A stretch of 64,000 nucleotides of DNA from Gemmatimonadota bacterium (GTDB lineage Bacteria > Gemmatimonadota > Gemmatimonadetes > Gemmatimonadales > Gemmatimonadaceae). The stretch lies in the NCBI GenBank assembly GCA_016719105.1, contig JADKAQ010000013.1, positions 124,001-188,000 on the forward strand. The letters are read 5' to 3'. Both the position numbers and the translations under genes were made by a program. Positions 20,178 to 32,415 of this stretch are shown here, one piece after another (position 1 is the stretch's first letter; each line of letters starts with the position of its first letter). The notes under the pieces are model-generated. The model was not told the DNA's origin, made no database searches, and worked only from the letters and a program-made list of their open reading frames with translations.

Positions 20178-20310
20178 ATCGTCGTCCGTCATTCACGTCT
20201 TCGTGGCGTGGCGACCGTGGGCGTCTGGGGCGTAGGTCTTCCGCCGGAACTCTCCGCGTCCCAGCGCGTTCTCCACTCGGAACCGCGATCGTCCCGCACC
20301 CGCCCCCTGC

Positions 20311-21237
20311 ATGTCCGTCGCTGACGCTCAAAGCTGCGAAAGGATCCTTCGTACGCACTCGCGCACGTTCTATCTCGCGAGTCTCTTCCTTCCGCCGGAG
20401 AAGCGTCGCGGTGCCTTGGCCCTCTATGCCTTCTGCCGTCTCGCCGACGACATCGTCGACGACGCGACGATCCGGGGCACGTCGGGCGACGAAGTTCGGC
20501 AGCGCCTGAACGCGCACACGCGGGGGCTCGACGCCGTCTTCAGCGGGCGCCCGGACACGCCGCTCTTTCGCGAGATCGCGTGGACGGTGCAGCGCTTCGG
20601 CGTCCCGCGCGAGCCGCTCGACGAACTCCTCGATGGCGTGGCGCGTGACCTGAGCGAGTGCCGCTACCGCACGTGGAGCGACCTCGAGCACTACTGCGAA
20701 GGCGTCGCGTCGTCGGTCGGGGAGATGTGCACGTACGTCTGGGGGGTGCGGGGCGATGCATCGCTCAAGGCGGCGGTGGCCTATGCGCGCACGCTCGGCA
20801 CCGCCATGCAGCTGACCAACATCCTGCGCGACGTCGGCGAGGACGCGCACCGTCATCGCTGCTACCTCCCCGAGGAGGAACTCGAGGCCTACGGCTTCTC
20901 GCCGGAGGACGTGCTGCAGCAACGCGTGCTGCGTCGGCGCGCCGCGTGGACCTCGCTCACGCGGGCCCAGATCGACCGCGCCGTCTCGCTCTATGCCGCG
21001 GCGGCCCCGGGGATCGCCCTCCTGTCATCCGACGCCCAACGCTGCGCGAGCGCCTGTGCCGTGGGCTATGCCTCGATCCTCGACGCGATCGCGCGCCAGG
21101 ATTACGACAATGTCACGCGGCGCGCGAGCGTCGGTTGGCTGGGACGCGCCGGTGTGTTGGCGCGCGCCTGGCTCGGCCCGCTGGCCCCGTTCCCGATGTC
21201 GAGTAGTGGCCGCGCGGCCGCTGCGTCCGTCGCCTAA
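20311..21237 (+). CDS. crtB: Phytoene synthase
   Basis: Joins two geranylgeranyl diphosphates to phytoene, the first step of carotenoid synthesis. The 308-residue protein of the squalene/phytoene synthase family has both Asp-rich motifs that bind Mg-diphosphate: LADDIVDD near residue 44 and NILRDVGED near 170, plus RTFYLASLFLP at the start and RCYLPEEEL near 187. Squalene synthase is the main alternative, but the following cruF and crtI genes settle the role. The leader is C/T rich with no ribosome site. The stop overlaps one copy of the GCCTAACG octamer. The next gene starts 20 bp later. Confidence 0.93.
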   Translation: MSVADAQSCERILRTHSRTFYLASLFLPPEKRRGALALYAFCRLADDIVDDATIRGTSGDEVRQRLNAHTRGLDAVFSGRPDTPLFREIAWTVQRFGVPREPLDELLDGVARDLSECRYRTWSDLEHYCEGVASSVGEMCTYVWGVRGDASLKAAVAYARTLGTAMQLTNILRDVGEDAHRHRCYLPEEELEAYGFSPEDVLQQRVLRRRAAWTSLTRAQIDRAVSLYAAAAPGIALLSSDAQRCASACAVGYASILDAIARQDYDNVTRRASVGWLGRAGVLARAWLGPLAPFPMSSSGRAAAASVA

Positions 21238-21257
21238 CGCTTCTTCCCGCGCTTCCG

Positions 21258-22211
21258 ATGTCTGACGCACACACTCCGCCCTGGGAACGCCGGGCGGCTC
21301 CCGGCTTTCTCATCGCGCACTGCGCGCTGATCGCCTTCTCGACGGTCGCGCTCACGACGTTCCTCAAGGGGCCGCCGCCGCCGTGGCTCGCCGAGGAACC
21401 GAACGCGACGATCCTGCGCCTGGGGTGGAAGTTCTCGGGCCCCACGTACGTCGTGCTCGGCGCCATCGCCGCGATGCTGCACATGGCAGGCCTCATCACG
21501 TGGCGTCGCGCCGTCCCGATGTTCCTCGTGATCTCGGGCGTCGCCCTCGGCTCCGAGCTGCTCGGCACGAGCACGCAACTCCCGTTTGGAGAATACAGCT
21601 ACACCACGATCCTCGGCTATCGCATCCTCGACCTCGTCCCCTTCCCCATCCCGATCTCGTGGTACTACATGATCGTGGGATGCCTGGCCATCGCGGGGCG
21701 CCTGATGACGGCGCGCGATGACAATGCCACCAAGTGGAAGTGGTCGCTCGTCGCCGGCCTGATCCTCGTGGCGTGGGATGTGTCGATGGATCCGGCGATG
21801 GTGAAGACGATGCACTGGATCTGGGGCGACGGCGACCTGTTCACCCGCCTCGGCCTCCCCGCACCGGTGATCGCCTTCTTCACGAAGGACATCTTCTACG
21901 GGATGCCGCTCAGCAACTGGTTCGGGTGGTACCTCACCGGGGTGATCATCGCGCGGCTTGCCTTGGTCTTCGCGCCGCCGACGATGTTCGCCGCGCGCGT
22001 GAGCCCGACCTGGCTCCCGATCATCCTGTACGCGGTGAACGGCATCATGCCGATCGCGCTGTGCATCCGCGACGACATGATCTGGGGGGCGGTCTTCGGG
22101 ACGATCGCCATGCTCATCCCCGTCGCCCTGGCCGTGCGGGCCACGCCCAAGACGGGCAACGAGCAGGAAGTCCGCGAGCCCGTCGCCGCCCGGGTGCCGC
22201 GCACCGCGTAG
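21258..22211 (+). CDS. cruF: CruF-type carotenoid 1,2-hydratase (DUF422)
   Basis: A 317-residue membrane protein of the CruF/DUF422 family, which adds water to the 1,2 double bond of lycopene or gamma-carotene end groups to make hydroxylated acyclic carotenoids. The family signature is clear: ELLGTSTQLPFGEYSYT near residue 95, PFPIPISWYYMIVG near 125 and WDVSMDPAM near 173. Seven to eight hydrophobic helices are visible. It lies between crtB and crtI, so the product of the cluster is expected to be an acyclic 1-hydroxy carotenoid. Gemmatimonas is known to make glycosylated oscillol, which fits. No cyclase and no carotenoid glycosyltransferase are present here. Confidence 0.85.
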   Translation: MSDAHTPPWERRAAPGFLIAHCALIAFSTVALTTFLKGPPPPWLAEEPNATILRLGWKFSGPTYVVLGAIAAMLHMAGLITWRRAVPMFLVISGVALGSELLGTSTQLPFGEYSYTTILGYRILDLVPFPIPISWYYMIVGCLAIAGRLMTARDDNATKWKWSLVAGLILVAWDVSMDPAMVKTMHWIWGDGDLFTRLGLPAPVIAFFTKDIFYGMPLSNWFGWYLTGVIIARLALVFAPPTMFAARVSPTWLPIILYAVNGIMPIALCIRDDMIWGAVFGTIAMLIPVALAVRATPKTGNEQEVREPVAARVPRTA

Positions 22212-22236
22212 TACTCGTACGCCATCGTGAGGCGGG

Positions 22237-22288
22237 CCCCAGCGTTCGCTGGGGTGCTCGCTTCGCCTGCATCTTCCCGTCTTCTCTC
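22237..22288 (+). repeat. Hairpin plus CCCGTCTT tract in crtI leader
   Basis: An 8-bp perfect hairpin (CCCCAGCG-TT-CGCTGGGG, 22237-22254) is followed by a pyrimidine tract TTCCCGTCTTCTCTCGCTC up to the crtI ATG at 22294. The hairpin core GCGTTCGCTGGG recurs in the leader of the M48 peptidase gene. No ribosome site is visible. Confidence 0.5.
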
Positions 22289-22293
22289 GCTCG

Positions 22294-23811
22294 ATGAAGG
22301 TCGTTGTAGTTGGTGCCGGCTTTGGCGGCCTCGCCGCCGCGATTCGACTGCGTGCGCAAGGGCACGACGTCACCATCGTCGAGAAGCGTGACAAGCCCGG
22401 CGGGCGGGCCTACGTCTTCCAGCAGGACGGCTTCACGTTCGACATGGGGCCGACGATCATCACCGCCCCGTGGCTCATCGACGACCTCTACACGCTGTGC
22501 GGGCGCAAGACCGCCGACTACGTGCAGCTCGTCCCGATTGACCCGTACTACAACGTGCGGTTCGAGGACGGCTCGGTCTTTCATTACAACGGGAGCATGG
22601 ACGCGCTGGTGCAGCAGGTGCGCGCCTTCAATCCCGACGATGTCGAGGGCTTCCTCAAGTTCAGCGCCTCGACCGAGCAGATCTTCAACAAGGGGTTCGC
22701 CCTCATCGACAAGCCGTTCCATCGGTTCGGCGAGATGATCAAGGCGGCGCCCGACCTGGTGAAGCTGCAGTCGCACAAGTCGGTGGCGAGCTACGTCAAC
22801 CAGTACATGAAGGACGAACGGCTGCGGCAGGTCTTCTCCTTCCACCCCCTGCTCATCGGGGGGAACCCGTTCAAGAGCACGTCGATCTACGCCCTCATCC
22901 ACCACCTGGAGAAGAAGTGGGGCGTGTGGTTCGCGATGGGTGGGACCGGCGCGCTGGTGAAGGGGCTCGCGTCGCTGTTCACCGACATCGGGGGCGAGCT
23001 GCGGCTGGGGTGCGAGGTGTCGCAGATCCAGGTGAGCGACGCCACCGGGCGCGCCACCGGTGTGCAGCTGGCGGATGGCGAGGTGCTCCCCGCCGACGCG
23101 GTGGTGAGCAACGGCGACCTGGCCTTCACCTACATGAAGCTCATCGCGCCGCGCCACCGGAAGTTCAACACCGACAAGCGGCTCGCGCGCAAGAAGTACT
23201 CGATGTCGCTCTTCGTGTCGTACTTCGGCACCGATCGCCAGTATCCCGACCTCGCGCATCACGAGATCCTGATGGGGCCGCGCTACAAGGGGCTCCTGCA
23301 CGACATCTTTGATCGCAAGGTGCTGAGCGACGACTTCTCGCTTTACCTGCACCGTCCCTCGGTCACCGACCCGTCGCTCGCCCCGCCGGGGTGCGACTGC
23401 TGGTACGTCCTCTCGCCGGTGCCGAACCTCGGGGGAAGCACCGACTGGCGCGCCATGGCTGGCCCCTATCGCGACCGCATCTTCCAGTACCTGGAGGAGC
23501 GCTACATGCCGGGGCTGCGCCAGCACATCGTCACCGAGCGTCACGTCGACCCGCTGTACTTCCGCGACGCGCTCAACTCGCACCTCGGCAATGCGTTCTC
23601 GGTCCAGCCGACGCTCCTGCAGTCGGCGTGGATGCGGCCGCACAACATCAGCGAGGACATCCCCAACCTCTATCTCGCCGGTGCGGGCACGCATCCCGGG
23701 GCGGGGCTGCCGGGCGTCATCTCGTCGGGGAAGATCGTGGCCGACCTGATCGGGCGCGCGGAGCAGGCGGGCGGACGGCCGCATGCAGGGGTGAGCGCGG
23801 TCGGGGCGTGA
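22294..23811 (+). CDS. crtI: Phytoene desaturase
   Basis: A 505-residue FAD-dependent desaturase of the CrtI family that introduces double bonds into phytoene, giving neurosporene, lycopene or 3,4-didehydrolycopene. The N-terminal dinucleotide-binding motif is VVVGAGFGGLAAAIRL (residues 4-19) followed by EKRDKPGGRAYVFQ, and the C-terminal CrtI signature is LYLAGAGTHPGAGLPGVISSG near residue 463. Length matches the family. It is the third gene of the crtB-cruF-crtI cluster, 82 bp after cruF, with a hairpin and pyrimidine tract in the gap. Other CrtI-like enzymes (CrtD, CrtO) are possible, but as the only desaturase in the cluster CrtI is most likely. Confidence 0.92.
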   Translation: MKVVVVGAGFGGLAAAIRLRAQGHDVTIVEKRDKPGGRAYVFQQDGFTFDMGPTIITAPWLIDDLYTLCGRKTADYVQLVPIDPYYNVRFEDGSVFHYNGSMDALVQQVRAFNPDDVEGFLKFSASTEQIFNKGFALIDKPFHRFGEMIKAAPDLVKLQSHKSVASYVNQYMKDERLRQVFSFHPLLIGGNPFKSTSIYALIHHLEKKWGVWFAMGGTGALVKGLASLFTDIGGELRLGCEVSQIQVSDATGRATGVQLADGEVLPADAVVSNGDLAFTYMKLIAPRHRKFNTDKRLARKKYSMSLFVSYFGTDRQYPDLAHHEILMGPRYKGLLHDIFDRKVLSDDFSLYLHRPSVTDPSLAPPGCDCWYVLSPVPNLGGSTDWRAMAGPYRDRIFQYLEERYMPGLRQHIVTERHVDPLYFRDALNSHLGNAFSVQPTLLQSAWMRPHNISEDIPNLYLAGAGTHPGAGLPGVISSGKIVADLIGRAEQAGGRPHAGVSAVGA

Positions 23812-23913
23812 GACGTCGCGCTCGACCGCGTCGGCGCGACATGTAGAGCGTCGCGCCATGGAGCCTCGGTGAGGGATTTCGCCTGCCGGTCCCGCTGCCT
23901 TCTCCACATAATG

Positions 23914-23944
23914 GAACGCCGGACCGAATCGCCGGAACGCCGGC
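23914..23944. repeat. Direct repeat upstream of glycine-rich protein gene
   Basis: GGAACGCCGG occurs twice (23914-23923 and 23935-23944), 21 bp apart start to start, i.e. two helical turns, about 50 bp before the next gene. It could be an operator; nothing else supports this. Confidence 0.25.
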
Positions 23945-23993
23945 GGGGTATGTCCAGTGCGTCCCCTCGCCACCCTCACACGCCCACCGTCCT

Positions 23994-25421
23994 ATGCGCA
24001 GGCTCCTTTACGCACTGATGGTCGTAGGCTCGTTCCTCTCCGCCGCGCTTCTTCCGGCGCAGGACGTCGAACGTCCCGTCGCCCTCGACGCCGCGGGACG
24101 CGTCATGGCCATGACACCGGCACTGGCGGCCCGCCTGAAGCTCACCGCGCCGGCCTGGCCGGTGTCCGGCGACTTTGTCGAGGCCAGACTCTTCGACCGC
24201 GGCGGCAGCGGATTCGTGCTGGTCGTGCAGCGGGCGCGTGACGTCAACGAGCGCTACCTGCTGACGAACGAACAGCGCGTGGCGCTGCAAGAGGTCCTCA
24301 CCAGCGCGCTCGCCACGGCGGGAAACCTCAGCACTGGCGAGCGACAGGATCTGATCTCCGAACCTGCCAAGGGGCAGTTCGTGCGCGACCAGACCCTCGC
24401 CGCCGCGCTCGTGTACGGCCCGGCGCTGGCGTCGCTCACCGACAACGGATCCACGGGAACAGCGGTGTACCTCGCCACGGTGGGCGCCACGTTCTTCACG
24501 AGCGCCAATCTCGCGAAGAACCGCTCGATCTCGAAGGCGCAGAATCACATGGCGACCAACGGCACGTGGCGTGGCGGCTTGATCGCCAATGGGCTGCTGT
24601 ACGTTGCAGCCGGCGACGACGTCAGCGGCGATATCGCGGCTGCGACCTCGCTGCTTGGTGCGATCGGCGGAAGCATCATCGGCTTTCATGCCGGACGCCC
24701 ACTCACCGATAGCGAGGCCCACGGCGCAACGTTCGGCTCCACCGTGACCGCGATGACGACCGCCGGGCTGCTCGGCTCCTTTGGTGCGTTTCAGGGCAAC
24801 CAGTCGCGCGCGGAAGTCGCAGGACTCATCGGTGCCGCCCTCGTGGGATACCCGATCGGGCTGCGCTACGTGCGCCGCGCCTCCTACACGGTCACCGCCG
24901 GCGACGTCACGACCATGACCATGGGGACGCTCCTCGGCGTGGTGGGTGCCGCCGCTCTCCTTCCGGAGAGCACCGACTCCGAACAAGCGGTTGCCGCCGT
25001 GCTGACCGCGGGATTGCTGGGCGGCACCATCATGGGTGATCGCGTCTTCGTCAGGCGCTACGACTTCACCCAGAGCCAGGGACGGCAGATGGGACTTGGC
25101 GCGTTGGCGGGGGGGCTAATGGGAATCGCGCTTCCGCTCGCGGCGGAGTCCGACAACGGGCAAGCCTACTTCGCCGGAGCCGCAATCGGAGGGGTGGTCG
25201 GCATGGCGATCACCAAGGGGTTGATCGATCCCGCGAAAGGGGGCGCGCGCCTCTCGTCGAACAGCGGTGTGCGGAACGGACGTCCTGATGCCGCGGACGG
25301 AAACCGCGCTTCCCTCGCCAGCAACCCGGCGATTCGCCTGCACCCGGAGAACCTCAGCATGCTCTTCGCGCGATCTCGGAATCGACGCGTGAACGTCCCG
25401 CTCGTCTCCCTCGCATTCTGA
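23994..25421 (+). CDS. Secreted/envelope protein with glycine-rich hydrophobic repeats, unknown function
   Basis: A 475-residue protein with a signal peptide (MRRLLYALMVVGSFLSAALLPAQ). After a globular part to about residue 120 it consists of many short, alternating A/G/T-rich hydrophobic stretches such as LLGAIGGSIIGFHAG, LIGAALVGYPIGLRYV and GALAGGLMGIALPLAAES, each 15-20 residues long and spaced by short polar links. These resemble glycine-zipper membrane segments or beta-hairpins. The protein ends in SLAF, and a terminal Phe is typical of outer-membrane proteins. I do not recognise a family. The leader is C/T rich and lacks a ribosome site. It follows crtI on the same strand after 182 bp but shows no link to carotenoids. 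Confidence 0.65.
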   Translation: MRRLLYALMVVGSFLSAALLPAQDVERPVALDAAGRVMAMTPALAARLKLTAPAWPVSGDFVEARLFDRGGSGFVLVVQRARDVNERYLLTNEQRVALQEVLTSALATAGNLSTGERQDLISEPAKGQFVRDQTLAAALVYGPALASLTDNGSTGTAVYLATVGATFFTSANLAKNRSISKAQNHMATNGTWRGGLIANGLLYVAAGDDVSGDIAAATSLLGAIGGSIIGFHAGRPLTDSEAHGATFGSTVTAMTTAGLLGSFGAFQGNQSRAEVAGLIGAALVGYPIGLRYVRRASYTVTAGDVTTMTMGTLLGVVGAAALLPESTDSEQAVAAVLTAGLLGGTIMGDRVFVRRYDFTQSQGRQMGLGALAGGLMGIALPLAAESDNGQAYFAGAAIGGVVGMAITKGLIDPAKGGARLSSNSGVRNGRPDAADGNRASLASNPAIRLHPENLSMLFARSRNRRVNVPLVSLAF

Positions 25422-25599
25422 CCGCGGCGGCACGAACGGCGACCGCGATTCCTCAGCAGCAGCACGCGCCGGCCATGCGCCCGTAGCCCGGCATTGAATG
25501 CGGTTGGGCGTGGGTTACCTTTCCGTCTCGAATTTCTCTTGTACTCCGCGGCCGGTCGACCGATTCCGAGCGGTCGTGCCGGCCGCTACGCACTCTACG

Positions 25600-26838
25600 A
25601 TGAACATCGCCATCGAAGCCAAGAAGTCCGAGGGGGCAGAGCGCCTGTTACAGGTGACGGTCCCGCTCGATGCCGTGAACGACGCCAAGGAAAAGGCCGC
25701 GCGCAAGATCGCCGGAACGGTCTCCCTCCCGGGGTTCCGCCCCGGGAAGGCGCCGCTCGCGATGGTCATGAAGCGCTTCGGTGAAGCCATTCGCAGCGAG
25801 GCGGTCGAGACCCTCGTGCAGGAGGCGTACAAGGAAGTGCTGGAGCGCGAGCAGCTGAAGGTCGCCGCGCAGCCGCACATCCACGACCTCAAGTTCGAGG
25901 AGGGCGAGCCGCTCACCTTCGACTTGCACCTGGAGCTGCGCCCCGAGCTCGCCTTGACGAACACGCAGGGCTTCAAGGTCACGCGCACCGTGCGCACCGT
26001 GACCGATGAGGACGTGCAGCAGCAGCTCGAGCAGCTGCGCGACCAGCGCGCCTCGTGGTCACCGGTCGAGGACAAGCCGATGGAGGGTGACATGGTCACC
26101 GTCCTCCTCGCCACCGCCGACGAAGACGGGACGATCCCCGAAGGGCGGGAGTACCGCATCGTGCTGGGCGGGGGGCAGGCCATTCCCGGCATCGAGGAAG
26201 TGATCATGTCGATCAAGGCCGGGCAGTCGTCGGAGCAGTCGGTCCGCTGGCCCGACGACTTCCCCGACGAGGCGCAGCGCGGCAAGTCCAAGTCGGTGCG
26301 GGTGGAGCTCAAGGACGTGAAGCGCAAGTCGCTCCCCGAGCTCGACGACGCCTTTGCCAGCGAAGTCGGCGACTTCGAGTCGGTCGAGGCGCTCCGCAAG
26401 GTGGTGCGCGAGGACATGGAGGAGTCGGCGACCCGTGAGTCGGATGCCGAGGTGCGCCAGAAGCTCCTGGACGAGCTGATCGGGGCCAACCCGTTCGACG
26501 TCCCGCCGAGCTGGGTGGCGCAGCTGGTGCACGGCTATGCCGACGCCTACAAGATCCCGGAAGAGGAGCACGAGCGCTTCGCCACGGGCTTCCGCCCGAC
26601 GGCCGAGCGCCAGGTGCGCCGTGACATGGTCATCGACGCGATCGCCGAGTCGGAGAACCTCAAGGCATCCGAGGCCGACATCGACGACAAGGTCACCGAG
26701 ATGGCCGGCAAGCGCGGGGTCAACCCCGGCCAGCTGTACGCCCAGCTCCAGAAGGCGCAGCGACTCTCCGAACTCGAGCGCGGGATCACGGAGGACAAGG
26801 TCTTCGCGTGGCTGTTCGAGCGGAATACCGTAGAGTAG
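25600..26838 (+). CDS. tig: Trigger factor
   Basis: Ribosome-bound chaperone that shields nascent chains. The 412-residue protein has the ribosome-binding N-terminal domain with the signature GFRPGKAPLAMV near residue 45, a central FKBP-type domain (GDMVTVLLATAD to VRVELKDVKRKSLPE, about 165-250) and a helical C-terminal domain. The central domain is diverged and may lack proline isomerase activity. ATG at 25600 is used since MNIAIEAKK is the usual trigger-factor beginning; the frame extends upstream without family similarity. It is followed by clpP and clpX, the classical tig-clpP-clpX order. Confidence 0.95.
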   Translation: MNIAIEAKKSEGAERLLQVTVPLDAVNDAKEKAARKIAGTVSLPGFRPGKAPLAMVMKRFGEAIRSEAVETLVQEAYKEVLEREQLKVAAQPHIHDLKFEEGEPLTFDLHLELRPELALTNTQGFKVTRTVRTVTDEDVQQQLEQLRDQRASWSPVEDKPMEGDMVTVLLATADEDGTIPEGREYRIVLGGGQAIPGIEEVIMSIKAGQSSEQSVRWPDDFPDEAQRGKSKSVRVELKDVKRKSLPELDDAFASEVGDFESVEALRKVVREDMEESATRESDAEVRQKLLDELIGANPFDVPPSWVAQLVHGYADAYKIPEEEHERFATGFRPTAERQVRRDMVIDAIAESENLKASEADIDDKVTEMAGKRGVNPGQLYAQLQKAQRLSELERGITEDKVFAWLFERNTVE

Positions 26839-26850
26839 GATCAGGGCGGA

Positions 26851-27017
26851 CGGGAGACGGGAGACGGGAGACGGGAGTGGGACGCCCAGACGGCGTCCCA
26901 TCGCCTGATCGGCCGATACTTTCGCTACTGTCTGGACAAGCACCTTTGGCAGCGTGGGAATCTGCGTGGCGCGTCGCGCCACGCACTCCCGTCCCCCGTC
27001 TCCCGTCCCCCGTCTCG
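26851..27017. repeat. Inverted pair of tandem 7-mer arrays in the clpP leader
   Basis: Twelve bases after the tig stop come three CGGGAGA units and one CGGGAGT (26851-26878). About 105 bp later, right after a near-perfect palindrome (GCGTGGCGCG-T-CGCGCCACGC, 26964-26984), comes the complementary array ACTCCCGTCCCCCGTCTCCC and so on (26985-27017), ending 4 nt before the clpP ATG. The two arrays can pair along about 28 nt in the transcript. No ribosome site precedes the start. The same arrangement is found before lon. Confidence 0.7.
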
Positions 27018-27021
27018 CTTT

Positions 27022-27660
27022 ATGAGCATTTACCCGCCGTACGTCATCGAGCGCTCCAGCCGCGGTGAGCGTTCGTACGACATCTTCAGCCGCCTGCTGA
27101 TGGATCGCATCGTCTTCCTGGGGACCCCGGTGAACGACGACGTCGCGAACATCGTCATCGCGCAGTTGCTCTTCCTGGATGCGGACAACCCGGGACGCGA
27201 CATCAACCTGTACATCAACTCCCCCGGTGGGAGCGTGTCGGCCGGGCTGGCCATCTACGACACGATGCAGTTCCTCAAGTCGCCGGTGAGCACGATCTGC
27301 ATGGGGATGGCCGCGTCGATGGGAGCGTTCCTCCTGGCGGCCGGTGCTCCCGGAAAGCGCTCGGCGCTCCCGCACTCGCGCATCATGATCCACCAGCCCT
27401 CCCAGTCGGGCGGCGGCGGCTCGGCCTCGGACATCGAGATCCAGGCGAAGGAGATCCTGTACCTCCGCCAGAAGCTGAACGGACTCATGGCCAATCACAC
27501 CGGCCAGCCGATCGAGCAGATCGAGAAGGACACCGATCGCGATCGCTGGATGTCGGCCGACGAGGCCAAGACCTACGGGCTGGTGGACAACATCGTGGCC
27601 CACCGCGCCGAAGTCGGCGACGGGAAAGACGGCCCGAAGATTCCCGCGGTGACCGGCTAA
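27022..27660 (+). CDS. clpP: ATP-dependent Clp protease proteolytic subunit
   Basis: Barrel-forming serine peptidase that degrades proteins fed in by ClpX or ClpA/C. The 212-residue protein has the catalytic Ser in [14 protein letters not shown] near residue 97, His in IMIHQPSQ near 122 and Asp in EKDTDRDRW near 171; [18 protein letters not shown] is the conserved oligomer-interface region. The N-terminus is short, without an obvious propeptide. The ATG at 27022 is preceded by the pyrimidine repeat array, not a purine-rich ribosome site. It lies between tig and clpX. Confidence 0.96.
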   Translation: MSIYPPYVIERSSRGERSYDIFSRLLMDRIVFLGTPVNDDVANIVIAQLLFLDADNPGRDINLYINSPGGSVSAGLAIYDTMQFLKSPVSTICMGMAASMGAFLLAAGAPGKRSALPHSRIMIHQPSQSGGGGSASDIEIQAKEILYLRQKLNGLMANHTGQPIEQIEKDTDRDRWMSADEAKTYGLVDNIVAHRAEVGDGKDGPKIPAVTG

Positions 27661-27670
27661 CAGCCTCAAG

Positions 27671-27718
27671 AACGGGTCCGACGGTGTCGCAACTCACCAA
27701 CGGGCCCGTTTCTTTTGC
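27671..27718 (+). terminator. Likely terminator or attenuator after clpP
   Basis: AACGGGTCC (27671-27679) can pair with GGGCCCGTT (27702-27710; one G-T pair) around a 22-nt loop, followed by TCTTTTGCTT. It lies 10 bp after the clpP stop and just before a TTGACC box (27719-27724) that may start clpX transcription. Confidence 0.5.
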
Positions 27719-27800
27719 TTGACCAGCCCGAAACCCGTCTATTACGTATCGGTGGCCCGGATCGCCGGGTCAGCTTCCATCTGTCCCCAACGCCAGCGCC

Positions 27801-29051
<1,251 letters not shown>

Positions 29052-29089
29052 TCGGCGAGACCGCCGGCGAAAGCCGGGGGAGGCGCAAC

Positions 29090-29238
29090 AGGGGAGACGG
29101 GAGTGCGCGGCGTTGCCGCGCGCTCCTTATCTTTTTTCGGGGGGACGGCTCCGGTTCCAGCGGGTGCGAGCTACGGCCGGCGCGCGCGGCGCGCCGGCAC
29201 TCCCGTCTCCCGTCTCCCGTCTCCCGTCTCCTGTCTCT
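29090..29238. repeat. Inverted pair of tandem 7-mer arrays in the lon leader
   Basis: After the clpX stop a short purine array (AGGGGAGACGGGAGT, 29090-29104) is followed by a T6 run (29132-29137), a 10-bp palindrome (GCCGGCGCGC / GCGCGCCGGC, 29176-29198, loop of 3) and then an array of CTCCCGT units (29200-29234) that reaches 3-5 nt from the lon ATG. Order and spacing copy the tig-clpP gap, although the sequences between differ. Confidence 0.7.
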
Positions 29239-29239
29239 G

Positions 29240-31686
<2,447 letters not shown>

Positions 31687-31687
<1 letters not shown>

Positions 31688-32415
31688 TGGCCGACACCAA
31701 GAAGCCCGCGCAGGAGAAGGAGAAGGACCCGCTCATCATCCGCGAGCTCAAGTTCCTGGGCGGGATGGCGGTCCAGGGGGGGTGGCGCCCCCCCGAGGCG
31801 CTCCCCGAGGTCGCCTTCATCGGACGCTCGAACGTCGGCAAGTCGTCGCTCCTCAACCTGCTCGTCAGGCGCAAGGCGTTCGCCCGCGTGAGCCGCACCC
31901 CCGGGCGCACGCAGGAGGTGAACTTCTTCCAGGTGAACGACGAACTCGTCCTCGTCGACCTCCCGGGCTACGGCTACGCGCGCGTCTCCAAGACCAAGCG
32001 CCACTCCTGGCAGCCGCTCATCGAAGGCTACCTGCGCATGACGTCGCAGCTGCGGGGGATCGTGCTCTTGCTCGACATCCGGCGCGACCCCAACGCGGAG
32101 GATCTGGCCATGCTCGACTACCTCGCCGATCTGGAGATCCCGACGCTGATCGTCATCACGAAGGTCGACAAGCTCGGGGCCACCGCACGGCGGGAACGGC
32201 TCACGGCGGTGATCGATACGATCGAGGTGGACGAAGGACAGGTCATCGCCTCGAGCGCGCACACGGGGCTCGGACGGTTCGAGCTGGCCGAAGCGGTGGC
32301 GTCGCTGGTGACGCAGCCGGCGTGGCGCCGGCAGGGCGCCGCCCCCGCCCTCGAAGAGCCGTTCGACGACGAGGGCGACGACGTGTCGCTGCCGTACGGG
32401 GGAGACGAGGACTGA
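31687..32415 (+). CDS. engB: Ribosome biogenesis GTPase YihA/YsxC/EngB
   Basis: A 242-residue GTPase needed for assembly of the large ribosomal subunit. The G motifs are GRSNVGKSSLL (G1, residues 46-56), TPGRTQE (G2), DLPGYGYA (G3), TKVDKL (G4) and SSAH (G5). A lysine/glutamate-rich N-terminal tail and an acidic C-terminal tail (EEPFDDEGDDV) extend the usual fold. It begins on the last base of the lon stop codon and ends on the first base of the next gene's start, so lon, engB and the lipoprotein gene are translationally linked. Confidence 0.95.

Larger units (their letters stand above)
19538..20310. other. Divergent intergenic region between susC and crtB
   Basis: 773 bp without a convincing gene. 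It holds a sigma-70-like promoter for susCD at the left end and one for the carotenoid genes at the right end. The roughly 400 bp between them show no repeat, tRNA or conserved-looking frame; short frames there have poor codon use. Confidence 0.6.

Noticed and set aside
22114..23979. 621-residue minus-strand frame opposite crtI
   Set aside because: Antisense shadow; crtI on the + strand has all CrtI motifs.
26851..27017. CRISPR array from the tandem 7-mers
   Set aside because: Repeat units are 7 bp with no spacers and no cas genes in the window.
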